A stretch of 64,000 nt of DNA from positions 54,582 through 118,581 of the forward strand of contig DYHH01000003.1 of NCBI GenBank assembly GCA_020724265.1, written 5' to 3'. This stretch comes from Melioribacter roseus (lineage in GTDB: Bacteria > Bacteroidota > Ignavibacteria > Ignavibacteriales > Melioribacteraceae). The notes under the pieces were generated by a model. That model was not told where the DNA came from and ran no database searches. It saw nothing but the letters and a program-made list of their open reading frames with translations. Positions 19,412 through 28,968 of the stretch are shown in pieces. Position 1 is the stretch's first letter. The number at the start of each line of letters is the position of its first letter. The position numbers and the translations under genes are program-made.

Positions 19412-19852
19412 GTTTTCCTTTTGAAATAACGTATTCACAATGTAATTACTTTTACAAAAACAATCAATCCTTTTCTTGAAGGCTTTGTTAATTAATTGAA
19501 TAACATCCCTTGAAGATTTTGACTTGAGCAGAAACTGAAATAGAGATGAGAAATAAAACACAAGGTACATATTTATGACTCATATTAACTCCTCATGTTT
19601 GGAAATGTTAATTAAGTAAAACATGTAAAGTTTTATTTCATTTGGCTCCTTTTTTCAGATATGTAACGGCGTTGTGCCTAAGCAGAAGCCCCCCACAACA
19701 ATGATTAATTAAAAATGTATAATTAACAATTACAACAAACTTTTTTAACAGTATATCTTTAATAAGAAAGATTACACGGAACAACTACCTTTTAAACATC
19801 ACAAAAGCCGAATGCGAAAACGCTGACGCCTTGAGTCACTTGTTAGACTTTT
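19412..19852. other. Gene-free stretch with integron attC-like fragments
   Basis: No convincing gene. Read on the minus strand, GTCTAAC occurs at 19842-19848, 4 bases after the stop of the large nuclease gene, and is followed by AAGTGACTCAAGGCGTCAGCG. This resembles the RYYYAAC box and L-box of integron attC sites. Near 19661-19685 a second piece contains TAACGGCGTTGTGCCTAAGC, and GTTGTG/CACAAC (19671-19676 with 19694-19699) can form a hairpin. The two halves are not complementary to each other, so this is not one intact attC. Confidence 0.35.
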
Positions 19853-22800
19853 TTAATTAATTAGTTTTGATCCTTTCTTCAAGTTGCAATGCTTATGTGT
19901 AATCTGAAGATTTAAAAATCTATCGCGTCCTCCCTTACTTAATGGAGTAATATGATCAACATTAATTTCATCATTAATAAATAAACTACCTCCGCACAGT
20001 GGGCAAATAGAGTCTTGATATTTTATTAACTCTTCCTTTTCTTCTTTTGTTAAATTTATTTTTCTCTGAGCTACAGAAAATATTGAGCGAAACTCATTAA
20101 TCTTGGATAGATATTTTTTTCTTTCATTTGGACTTTCAGACGGTGACGGAACACTTTTTATATAAATGAATAATTCCTTGATTTTGCTTTTGATCTTTTC
20201 TCTGTTTTGATTTACAATTTCTTGACTCAAGAAATGTAGAATAAACCAAAGTGCATAATAATCTTGCAAGGTTCTTTTATAATATTTTTTATCGGCAATA
20301 TTAAAAACGTTAGTGAGTTCTTTATCTAGAAAAGCAGTTTCATCAGTAACATTTTTATCAATTAAAATTGTCTTCAGGCGTTTTATAAATGATTCGACTC
20401 TTTTAATGCTCTTTAAATATTTCTTTCTTTCATCAGTTTCAAGAGTTGCTCTATTTAACAATTTTGTTACTTCAGTTTTACTTTTTACACGGACGTACAA
20501 AGCATCTTCTTTATGATAGACATCTAAAAATGGATAGAATGACTTGCTATTAAAATCTGTAAATTCCGCTTGATATTCTAAGTATGCTAAAATTGTAATT
20601 AATTCTTCATTTCGCATTCGTTTATTATTTTCTTTCTTCAAAACATAAAACCAATATTCATGTTTATCTGTTATTTCTTTAATTAAGTCGATTACTTCTT
20701 TATCTATGTAAGAATTCCACATTTCAAAAGAATTTTCTTTTATAGGATAAGGTCGGTTATTCAAACGAATAAATAAATCTACTGGATCGAAATTTGGATT
20801 TAGTTTTTGGTCAATTAAAATAAAGGAAAGGGAAAAATCATAAATTATATCTTTATTGATTTCTGATAGTTCATTAAAAGTTTTTCCTTCTATTTCAGGG
20901 TCTTCTAATATTTTTAACTTGGTAAGGGGATAACCAGATTTTTCAGATTTTACTTTATTTCCATTCTCATCTAAAAATTCTCTATCTATATATCCAAGAA
21001 TGGACAACAATCTTTGTTGTCCATCAATAACTTCATAAACTCCGTCTGTTCTTTGGAAAATAAATAAAGGTGGCAACTTTATGCCCAATAATATACTTTC
21101 AATAATAGCACTAGATTTTAATTTATTTATTACTTCTCCTCTTTGATATGGTGGTCTAACTAAGAATTTACCTCTAATCATCAAGCGACATATTTCGTCA
21201 ATTGTAAATGAAATAGGTTCGGGCTTTTCGATTCTTATTGATTCAAAAGAAATAAATTCGTGGTTTCCTTCTTTTTCACGAATTTCTTTTAATTGTTCAC
21301 GGAAATTTTGATTGCTTGAGAGATATATCGAAAAATTTACATTAAAATGATCCCCGAATAATTCTGCAATTCCATTATACCTCCTCATAAATTGACTATA
21401 CATAAATTGTCTGTCATCATCAATATAACTTTCCCTTTGTTCCTTAAAGAACGAATTTAGTTTAATTAAAAAAGATTCTTCCAATATACTGCTCAAATTA
21501 ACTTTTTCTTTTTCTAATACTGATAAACCCCAGTAAAGGGATTCAAAAGCATATCTAGATAAAATTAAATTTGATCTAGCAGCAAAATCACGTATAGATT
21601 CTAAATATTTTATTTTTTCTATAAAATTTTTGTATAGAGCAAATGTATCTTGAATTTCTTCTGTAAAGCGATCATAAAATTCATCTAATAATTCTTTTCG
21701 GCGACTTGAAGTTATCGGAATCTCTGATGCAACCAGTAAAAAACGTATTTCTTGTAAAACCTTTTCAAGAGTAACTTCCTTGTCTAATTTTTCTCTATCA
21801 CTTTCAGCTAGAAATAATGATACTATGGATGAGTATAGATTCGTATTTTTTTTAAGATGTCTTTTAAAGAATTGAGTTGGCTCATCAGTAATATAAATGG
21901 CTTTTTCAATTTCAACACGTCTTAAAGGCGTTATTCCAGAATTATATCTGCGAAAGATTTCTTTCTTCAGCATATCGATTGCCTTATCAGGTATACGAGA
22001 TTCGTTGATTAGGGAGAATTTTATTATCCTTATACGTGTATCCAGCAGAAGTTCTTTTAGCTTTGTCTCAAGTTCTGAGTAATACAACTTATCTAGAAAT
22101 TTTAGAAAGTATAATCCTCTTTTTGAAAGTGCAAAATCATTGTTAAAAAACTTTAAAATTGTTTCAAATCTTTGTTTCCCGTCTATAACTTCATATCGAT
22201 TCTTGGTTTCAAATACAATTAGTGGAGGTATTTCAGTACCTATTAAAATACTTTCAATGAAATAGGTTGCTTTTGTATTATCCCAGACATATTTTCTTTG
22301 ATAATAAGGTTCATAATCAATTTTGTCTTTAACTCGGGGACCAAGTAGTGTTTCTATTGTCTTATCCCAGGGTTCTATCTTCAATTGATTTTTAAAAATA
22401 TTTTGAATTTGTTTCTCTTGTAAAAATAATCTCTCTTCTGTTTCATATGAATAATCAGGTTCGTTGTCTTCACCATTTAAGTAGCGGTTTTTCTTATACT
22501 CAATTACTCCTCTATCCCGGGAGCAAAGCGGACAGCCAGAGTTTAGTAATGTTCTATTTTTAATTTGTGCTTTCCATTCATATAAACAATCGTTACACTT
22601 CCACCATACAGATTCTCCACTCATGCTAGTGTAATTATCAGGCTTTTTATTCCCGTTTTTCGTTGCATGCCATTCTTTAGCTATGTCTGGAAATTTAGCT
22701 AATAGAGAATTACTACCATCAACTTTCTGATTTGCACAGTATGGGCAACCAGAGTTTCTTCTGGCTCTAGAAACTATTGAAGCTTGCCAAACATGATTTT

Positions 22801-23164
22801 GGTTATTTTTGCAAATCCAAACAACTTTTTTCCCACTACCAAGTGAAATAGTATATGGATCAAGATGCTTATTTTCATTTGGATGCCATTCTTCCATTAA
22901 TTCTGGTTGAAGTACGGCGAAAGATTCCTCGGGTAACACTCGTGTGCCTTTACAATAAGGACAACCCCGATTATGATGAGTACGGTTACTAACAGTAGCC
23001 GCCCATTTATGTTTAGAATTATTTTTACAAATCCAATTCAATTTTAAAGTGCTACCAGAAGATATTTGTTCGGGATCGAAATTTTTATTTCCTTCAAAAT
23101 CCCATTCTTCGTATAAGTGTGGGTAATCTAATTTAAATGATCTTATATTTTTTCGTTTTCTCAT
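19853..23164 (-). CDS. Zinc-ribbon x3 / DUF262 x2 / HNH nuclease fusion, candidate defence protein
   Basis: A 1103-residue protein with no signal or membrane helix. Residues about 12-215 are three zinc ribbons of the DUF4379 kind, each with an EW(D/H) lead-in. The first two use C-x5-H plus CPYC (C46, C68, C71; C118, C140, C143); the third uses two CxxC pairs. DUF262 domain A spans about 285-430 (YQRKYVW, IDGKQR at 327-332, FRRYNSGITPL). DUF262 domain B spans about 655-820 (YQRGEV, IDGQQR, FIRLNNRPYPI). The last 50 residues are a zinc-bound HNH nuclease (CPLC at 1054, DH at 1070, N1085, HKHC). DUF262 is the NTP-sensing half of GmrSD/BrxU-type modification-dependent restriction, so phage DNA restriction is a reasonable inference. 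It stands alone between a toxin-antitoxin pair and tRNA genes. Confidence 0.85.
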   Translation of the reverse strand: MRKRKNIRSFKLDYPHLYEEWDFEGNKNFDPEQISSGSTLKLNWICKNNSKHKWAATVSNRTHHNRGCPYCKGTRVLPEESFAVLQPELMEEWHPNENKHLDPYTISLGSGKKVVWICKNNQNHVWQASIVSRARRNSGCPYCANQKVDGSNSLLAKFPDIAKEWHATKNGNKKPDNYTSMSGESVWWKCNDCLYEWKAQIKNRTLLNSGCPLCSRDRGVIEYKKNRYLNGEDNEPDYSYETEERLFLQEKQIQNIFKNQLKIEPWDKTIETLLGPRVKDKIDYEPYYQRKYVWDNTKATYFIESILIGTEIPPLIVFETKNRYEVIDGKQRFETILKFFNNDFALSKRGLYFLKFLDKLYYSELETKLKELLLDTRIRIIKFSLINESRIPDKAIDMLKKEIFRRYNSGITPLRRVEIEKAIYITDEPTQFFKRHLKKNTNLYSSIVSLFLAESDREKLDKEVTLEKVLQEIRFLLVASEIPITSSRRKELLDEFYDRFTEEIQDTFALYKNFIEKIKYLESIRDFAARSNLILSRYAFESLYWGLSVLEKEKVNLSSILEESFLIKLNSFFKEQRESYIDDDRQFMYSQFMRRYNGIAELFGDHFNVNFSIYLSSNQNFREQLKEIREKEGNHEFISFESIRIEKPEPISFTIDEICRLMIRGKFLVRPPYQRGEVINKLKSSAIIESILLGIKLPPLFIFQRTDGVYEVIDGQQRLLSILGYIDREFLDENGNKVKSEKSGYPLTKLKILEDPEIEGKTFNELSEINKDIIYDFSLSFILIDQKLNPNFDPVDLFIRLNNRPYPIKENSFEMWNSYIDKEVIDLIKEITDKHEYWFYVLKKENNKRMRNEELITILAYLEYQAEFTDFNSKSFYPFLDVYHKEDALYVRVKSKTEVTKLLNRATLETDERKKYLKSIKRVESFIKRLKTILIDKNVTDETAFLDKELTNVFNIADKKYYKRTLQDYYALWFILHFLSQEIVNQNREKIKSKIKELFIYIKSVPSPSESPNERKKYLSKINEFRSIFSVAQRKINLTKEEKEELIKYQDSICPLCGGSLFINDEINVDHITPLSKGGRDRFLNLQITHKHCNLKKGSKLIN

Positions 23165-23554
23165 ATCTACAAAAAAGCCTTACTATTAATTAACAATACA
23201 ACTATTTATTCTAAACAAGATGTTAGAAATGCAAAATCTGCTGTATAAAATTCTTTTAATAATTTTTGGAGAAGAGGGATAAAAAAGAAATAGCCCAAAT
23301 AAGAAGATTGAAATGAGTAGAGAATCCATAACAACCTTAATTGTTATAACTAAAACACAAAATAATAAAAATTATTAAATGGTACAGCAAAAATTTGGAA
23401 GCAATTGGTCTAATTAAAAATTACGGATGGCAATGCTCTACGAAGCCCAGCGGGCGAAGTAGAGCGGAAGGAGAGAGATTCTCACAAAGTGATCCTTACG
23501 GGAGAACTCTCGGACTCCTATAAAGATGTGAACGGTTTAGAAATTAAAAAGCAG
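23165..23554. other. Non-coding border between nuclease gene and tRNA-Ser
   Basis: AT-rich upstream region of the nuclease gene with no gene visible. The first 230 bases show nothing specific. From about 23436 to 23553 the base composition rises, and there is an inverted repeat (CTCTAC at 23436-23441 with GTAGAG at 23459-23464, with CCC/GGG pairing inside) followed by a broken copy of the tRNA-Ser 3' end. Confidence 0.6.
23464..23513 (-). repeat. Interrupted duplicate of the tRNA-Ser 3' end (att-like)
   Basis: The 18 bases at 23464-23481 are identical to 23554-23571, which cover the acceptor and T-arm end of the intact tRNA-Ser. The matching continuation GAACTCTCGG occurs again after about 22 extra bases (TCACAAAGTG...) near 23504-23513. 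The piece therefore looks like a duplicated tRNA 3' end split by a small insertion. Duplicated tRNA 3' ends are the classic footprint of integrase-mediated insertion. No integrase gene is present. Confidence 0.6.
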
Positions 23555-23640
23555 CGGAAGGAGAGAGATTCGAACTCTCGGTCGCCTAAGGCGACAACGG
23601 TTTTCGAGACCGCCCCGTTCAACCACTCCGGCATCCTTCC
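23555..23640 (-). tRNA. tRNA-Ser (anticodon CGA)
   Basis: An 86-base tRNA on the minus strand. The acceptor stem GGAAGGA/TCCTTCC carries discriminator G. The anticodon loop CTCGAAA gives anticodon CGA, there is a long variable arm built on GTCGCC/GGCGAC, and the T-loop is GTTCGAATC. The long variable arm and identity G73 fit serine. CCA is not encoded. Confidence 0.93.
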
Positions 23641-23731
23641 GATTTTGAATTACTAAATTAAAAAATATCCTTCTACTTTGCTTTATAATTTCATAATAAA
23701 AAAGGTAATTAATATATTTGTATTCCTTTTT

Positions 23732-23822
<91 letters not shown>

Positions 23823-23946
23823 TATCTTATAAATAACATCTGTCCCAATAGAAAAATTTCAAACGAAATGAATTACTTTGTCGAGGAGATAAAACCTTGA
23901 GAGAAAAATTTATATTCCCTCAAGGATTGTTAATAGAATTAAAAAA

Positions 23947-25494
23947 TTATTCCGCACCAATACCTAAATAGGTTCTCAGTTTTTCATCTTCAAATTTATC
24001 CGAGGCATCTTTCTCTTCGGTAAACAGAGAAACAATTATTCCTACTAGAAATGAAGCTGTCATAGAAATAATTGCCGGATTTTTCAAACCGAATATTGCT
24101 TCCGGGTTGTTAAAAATATCTACCCAAACAGTAGGACTTAGAATAATAAGTATCACTGCCAAACCGGAACCTGTAATAATACTTGCAACCGCTCCTTTTG
24201 TAGTAAATTTTTTCCAGATGATCGAAAGTAGTAATGACGGGAAATTAGCACTTGCGGCAATTGCAAAAGCTAAACCAACCATAAAGGCAACATTCTGCCC
24301 TTTGAATATTAATCCAAGTGTGATTGCCAGCGCCCCGATAATAAGTGTAGAAATCCTTGCGACTCTAACTTCACCGGCTTCATCAGTTTTACCTTTCTTA
24401 AATACACTTACGTAAAGATCATGTGACAAAGTTGAAGCCCCGGAAAGAGTTAAGCCGGCAACAACTGCAAGTATTGTAGCAAACGCAACGGCAGCAATAA
24501 ATCCTAAAAAGAATTGACCGCCGACTGATTCGGCAAGAAGCAAAGCAGCCATATTTCCGCCTTTATCAAAATAGCTCACAACATCCTGTCCTACTAAAAC
24601 CATAGCACCGAAACCGATTACAAAAGTTAGAATATAAAAATATCCTATAAAACCGGTCGCAACAAAAACTGATTTTCTTGCCTGCTTAGCATCGGGTACG
24701 GTAAAAAATCTCATTAATATGTGCGGTAAACCTGCCGTTCCTAAAATAAGAGCTATACCGAGAGAAATTGCATCCCAAGGATTAGTGACAAACCCACCGG
24801 GGGAAAGCACAGCATCACCATATTTTTTAGCAGCTTGCTCAAATAAAGTAACCGGGTTCATTCCGAATTGTGCTAATGTCATAATTACCAAAAATGTTGC
24901 ACCGCTTAATAAAAGAACGGCTTTGATGATTTGTACCCAAGTAGTTGCAAGCATACCGCCAAACAGCACATATGCGATCATTACAAACCCTACTATTATT
25001 ATTGCAATTTCATACGGAAAACCGAAGAGAATATTTATCAATGCGCCTGCACCTACCATCTGTGCAATCAAATAAAAAATTATTGTCATTAAAGACCCGA
25101 CAGATGAAGCAATTCTTACCGGTTTTTGTCTTAACCTGTATGCAACCACATCCGCAAATGTAAACTTACCTAAGTTTCTTAACGGCTCGGCAATTAAAAA
25201 CATAACAAGAGGCCAGCCTACAAGAAATCCGATTGAATATATTAAACCGTCGTAACCTTTTAACGATACCATACCGGCAATACCTAAGAAAGAAGCGGCA
25301 CTCATATAATCGCCTGACAAAGCTAACCCGTTCTGAAATCCTGAAATACTTCTATCTGCAGCGTAAAACTCTGATGTAGTTTTTGTTTTCTTTGCAGCCC
25401 AGTATGTTATGCCCAAAGTTACCGCAACAAATGCAAAGAAAATTATTATCGATGCAATATTTACTTGTCCAAGAGTTGATTGAATGGTTTCCAA
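23947..25494 (-). CDS. actP: Sodium:solute symporter, acetate permease ActP family
   Basis: A 515-residue inner-membrane carrier of the SSS family with about 13 hydrophobic helices. The N-terminal SEFYAADRSISGFQNGLALSGDYMSAASFLG is diagnostic of the ActP branch, which imports acetate and other short monocarboxylates with sodium or protons. The start is TTG at 25494, supported by GAGGAG 8 bases upstream; no ATG fits the family N-terminus. A DUF485 gene ends 42 bases upstream, the usual yjcH-actP arrangement. The C-terminus extends past the last helix into a short acidic tail. Confidence 0.9.
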   Translation of the reverse strand: METIQSTLGQVNIASIIIFFAFVAVTLGITYWAAKKTKTTSEFYAADRSISGFQNGLALSGDYMSAASFLGIAGMVSLKGYDGLIYSIGFLVGWPLVMFLIAEPLRNLGKFTFADVVAYRLRQKPVRIASSVGSLMTIIFYLIAQMVGAGALINILFGFPYEIAIIIVGFVMIAYVLFGGMLATTWVQIIKAVLLLSGATFLVIMTLAQFGMNPVTLFEQAAKKYGDAVLSPGGFVTNPWDAISLGIALILGTAGLPHILMRFFTVPDAKQARKSVFVATGFIGYFYILTFVIGFGAMVLVGQDVVSYFDKGGNMAALLLAESVGGQFFLGFIAAVAFATILAVVAGLTLSGASTLSHDLYVSVFKKGKTDEAGEVRVARISTLIIGALAITLGLIFKGQNVAFMVGLAFAIAASANFPSLLLSIIWKKFTTKGAVASIITGSGLAVILIILSPTVWVDIFNNPEAIFGLKNPAIISMTASFLVGIIVSLFTEEKDASDKFEDEKLRTYLGIGAE

Positions 25495-25536
25495 TTAAAT
25501 TCTCCTCATTCTGTTGTTAAGAAATGTAAACGGCTT

Positions 25537-25851
25537 CTAATTTTCTAAGACTTCATTTCTTAGTTCTCTAACTGCTCTATCATATTTGCGGTTAGCCCAG
25601 CGTGTATAAATGCCGGTTAAAAGCCATGCAAAAATTATGATGCCTATTCCAATCGGTAAACCAAGAGTAAGATGTTCTCCAATCTTGATTGAAAGGAATT
25701 CTTTGTAGAAGGCAATTGAAAGGATGAACCCGAAGTAGACAAGCAATATAATTACTGTCAATGAAATCGAAACGGTAAGTCTTTTCTTTACGAGGTTTCT
25801 AAATTTTTCGGAATTAAGGATTTCTGTTACACGTTCTGCTTTAATGCCCAT
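25537..25851 (-). CDS. DUF485 small membrane protein (YjcH-like)
   Basis: A 104-residue protein with two membrane helices (about 25-50 and 60-85) and a short basic C-terminus, as in DUF485 proteins that accompany ActP. ATG 25851 is preferred because GGAGATATAT lies just upstream; the frame extends 33 codons further without a family match. Function is unknown, probably assembly or regulation of the symporter. Confidence 0.85.
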   Translation of the reverse strand: MGIKAERVTEILNSEKFRNLVKKRLTVSISLTVIILLVYFGFILSIAFYKEFLSIKIGEHLTLGLPIGIGIIIFAWLLTGIYTRWANRKYDRAVRELRNEVLEN

Positions 25852-26036
25852 ATATATCTCCTTGATTAAAATGGTACAAAACAAGAACCGGGGTGGTATA
25901 ATTGTGTTCGAAATTCTATGCGAAAATAATCCATTTTTTTTGAATAACAAAGACCAACTTGTCCTTTAATGCCATGTTTTATTTAACACATGCACACTGA
26001 AATGAAAATAATATTCCATAACCAAAAAGACTTGGT

Positions 26037-28937
26037 TTATTTTACAAGTGTTCCTTTGAAATCCAGGTTGATTTTATTCTTAATATCCTTCAATAATTCG
26101 AAATACTTTTTTAGTACAATGACTTCAATATCCGAGAGATTTTGGGGATTTATCAAATTATCAACGGTTTTATTTGATGAATGAGAGTCAACTTGATTGG
26201 CAAGTCTCTTTTGCATTAGAATACTATATGAGTAAAATATATTTTGGAACATAGAGTCTGAAAGAATTCCTTTTTCGTGAATGTGTTCCAATCTCTCAAT
26301 TGTATTATTTGTTATTAAGTTTTGTCTCAATCCGTAAAGCCGCGCAAAATCAACAATAGGTAGCAGAACTAATTTCAAATCAATAGGAGATTTTAATTTT
26401 ATAATATTATCCGAGAGCTCGGAATTAATTAAATTTTCGGCAAGATATACGAAGAAAGTGCCGTAACTGTTTGTCAGTTTGTTAATATGTTTTCTTAATT
26501 CTTCGGAAAGATTAGAATCACCATAAATAAAACGATAATCGAAAAATATTTTTAGATCAAGTAAATCTTGCGGTGAGGCGGTTGTAACCCAATTAGTAAA
26601 ATATTTTTTCCAGACAGATAACGGCTGACACCATTTAATGTTGCTTGCCATAATTCCGCCTTTGCAATAAATGTAACCCGTGTCATTTAAGTAATCGGAT
26701 ATTTTCTTTCCAAGTGCCAGGAAATATTTCTGTATTTCCTCTAAATTCTGATCGGCAGAGATATCTTCAAAAACAATCGCATTATCTTGATCGGTTGATA
26801 AGGTTTGCTCTTCACGCCCTTCGCTGCCCATAGCTAAAAACGCAAAATTGCACGGAGGTTCACCTAGTTCATTTATTGCAATCTTAATAATCTTTTTTGT
26901 GATGGAATCCGTAATTAATGAAAACATTTTAGTAGTGCTTCTAAGATCAACGTTGTTATTTATCAATCCCTTAACGAGGTGAATCAAATGATTACGGTAT
27001 TCGTTGAGCTTATTTACATCTTCTGCAGATTCAATTTTTTCAATGAAAAAAAGATAGTTGGAATATGATACTTCAAAAACATCGTCTATATCCAAAATAC
27101 CTATCACCTTGTTGTCGGAATCTTTAACAATCAAATGCCGTATTTTCTTTTCACGGAAAATCACTAATGCATCATAGATTGTAGCTGTTGATTTTATGGA
27201 TGAAATTGGTGCCGTCATTATTGTATAAACCGGTTCTGTTAAATTTTTATTACCGGAAACTATTCTCACACGAATATCCCTATCGGTAATAATCCCGATT
27301 TCTTCTTCATTATTTCCCTTAACCAATAATGAATTGATTTTATTGTCGGTCATTATGCGGGCTGCTTCAAAAATAGTTGTTGTGTAATTACAGTCGGGGA
27401 GAGTTTTGATGTATGGTTTGATAATTTGACTGAGTATTACAACCGAAGTCTGTAAATCCGAAATCAGTTTTTCTCTTTCTCTATCGGATCTCTGCTGCTC
27501 TGTGATATCTTCAATAATCCCGTCAATTGATTGAATTTCATCTCTGAGATTTCTTGCTAATACTGCGGATATTGAAGCAGTAAAGTAAGTTCCGTTTTCT
27601 CTCCGCAGTCTTATAATTTTATTTTTTATTGTACCTTTCTCAAAAACTTCGTCTATAAATAAAGATTTATCCTCGTCGTCATAAAAATAATCCAGAAATG
27701 ATTCGGATATTAAATTATCGCTTGACTCTGCACCTAAAAGATTTACTAGTGCGGGATTAACTTCAATAAAATCGGCTTTCTTATCGGCAGTTGCTCTGAA
27801 TACACCGATTGAAATCTGGTTTGTTAATGCAAGATATTTACCTTTGGTGTAATCCAACGCTTCTTCAATTTCTTTATTGAGACTGATGTCTTTAATATTA
27901 ATGACAACCCCGTTGTTATTCAGAAAAGAAATTTGAGATAGATCTAATAGTACATTGAGTGTATCTCCGTTTGCCTTTTTAATTTTTGTTTCGATTTGCT
28001 CGTTTAAAATTTGTTTGTTTTCTTTTCTTTTGAAAGTTCGGAAATCAAACATTTCGGAGTCGGGGATAGAGATAAATATATCCGGCAATTTCAAATTACT
28101 TTCGGATTCCGGATAACCAAGCATTGCATAAAAAGTTTTATTATAAAAAACTTGTTTATTGTCGAGTATCATTATTAATCCTTCTCCAGAAGCCTCAACA
28201 AGCATACGGTATCTTTCCCGTGATTCTTTAAGTTCATTCTCAGCTTCTCTTCTTCTTTTTTCACTTTTTAAGTTTTGAAAAGCTATATATGATAATAGGA
28301 GAGTACTAAGAAATGTAATAATTAATGATATTGAAATTATTTTGTGTTCGAGCCGGCTGATTTCTTCTTTTACGTCTTCTATATATATACCGGTGCCAAC
28401 TACCCAATTCCATGGTTGAAACATTTTAACGTATGAAAGCTTTGGAACAATTTTCAGCGAGTCATCTTTCCATTGCCACATATAATCTACATAACCTTCC
28501 CCGGTCGGCTTTACTGACTCAACCATCTCGACAAAAAGTAATTTACCGTGTGAGTCTTGAAAACTTGTTAATTCTGTTCCGTTAAGTTCCGGTCTGTAAG
28601 GGTGAACTACCATTTTCGGATATAGATCGGTCACCCAGAAATAATCTTTTTGTTCGTCTCCGTAACGTAGATGTCTAATTAAATTTATTGCCGATTCTTG
28701 AGCTTCTTCTTCAGTGAGTGTTCCGTCAATTTGCAGTTGATGCCATTTATTTATCATACTTACTGTGGAATTTGTTAGCTCTTTTATCATCTCCCTTTTT
28801 CTATCGATTATAATGTCTTCGAACTGTGGGATAACCACGATAAAAATTGCAATTATAAATAAACCGATTGTTAATAAAGTCGGAAGAAGAATCTTAGCAT
28901 AGGAAATGTTATCAATAATTTTTTTGTAGATTTTCAT
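26037..28937 (-). CDS. Cache/PAS/CBS/DUF294 nucleotidyltransferase-like signalling protein
   Basis: A 966-residue membrane sensor. Helices near 16-38 and 196-217 bracket a periplasmic Cache domain (DYFWVTDLYPKMVVHP and NWVVGTGIYIEDV are typical of single-Cache domains). Two PAS domains follow (about 235-355 and 365-480), then a CBS pair (about 510-630). A DUF294 nucleotidyltransferase core near 670-790 has MGSEGREEQTLSTDQDNA, the G-S and D-x-D active-site pattern shared with GlnD. A helical C-terminal domain ends the protein. DUF294/CBS proteins often sit beside actP. It likely senses a small acid outside and adjusts transport or acetate metabolism; its target is unknown. AAGGAA precedes the ATG. 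Confidence 0.85.
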   Translation of the reverse strand: MKIYKKIIDNISYAKILLPTLLTIGLFIIAIFIVVIPQFEDIIIDRKREMIKELTNSTVSMINKWHQLQIDGTLTEEEAQESAINLIRHLRYGDEQKDYFWVTDLYPKMVVHPYRPELNGTELTSFQDSHGKLLFVEMVESVKPTGEGYVDYMWQWKDDSLKIVPKLSYVKMFQPWNWVVGTGIYIEDVKEEISRLEHKIISISLIITFLSTLLLSYIAFQNLKSEKRRREAENELKESRERYRMLVEASGEGLIMILDNKQVFYNKTFYAMLGYPESESNLKLPDIFISIPDSEMFDFRTFKRKENKQILNEQIETKIKKANGDTLNVLLDLSQISFLNNNGVVINIKDISLNKEIEEALDYTKGKYLALTNQISIGVFRATADKKADFIEVNPALVNLLGAESSDNLISESFLDYFYDDEDKSLFIDEVFEKGTIKNKIIRLRRENGTYFTASISAVLARNLRDEIQSIDGIIEDITEQQRSDREREKLISDLQTSVVILSQIIKPYIKTLPDCNYTTTIFEAARIMTDNKINSLLVKGNNEEEIGIITDRDIRVRIVSGNKNLTEPVYTIMTAPISSIKSTATIYDALVIFREKKIRHLIVKDSDNKVIGILDIDDVFEVSYSNYLFFIEKIESAEDVNKLNEYRNHLIHLVKGLINNNVDLRSTTKMFSLITDSITKKIIKIAINELGEPPCNFAFLAMGSEGREEQTLSTDQDNAIVFEDISADQNLEEIQKYFLALGKKISDYLNDTGYIYCKGGIMASNIKWCQPLSVWKKYFTNWVTTASPQDLLDLKIFFDYRFIYGDSNLSEELRKHINKLTNSYGTFFVYLAENLINSELSDNIIKLKSPIDLKLVLLPIVDFARLYGLRQNLITNNTIERLEHIHEKGILSDSMFQNIFYSYSILMQKRLANQVDSHSSNKTVDNLINPQNLSDIEVIVLKKYFELLKDIKNKINLDFKGTLVK

Positions 28938-28968
28938 TCTATTCCTTGCTTTTTAGTTTCAACTTATC

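Noticed and set aside
19154..19570. 138-residue form of the antitoxin
   Set aside because: The first 53 codons lack AbrB similarity and the internal ATG at 19411 has a good ribosome binding site.
24719..25075. 118-residue plus-strand open frame
   Set aside because: Antisense shadow of the actP membrane helices.
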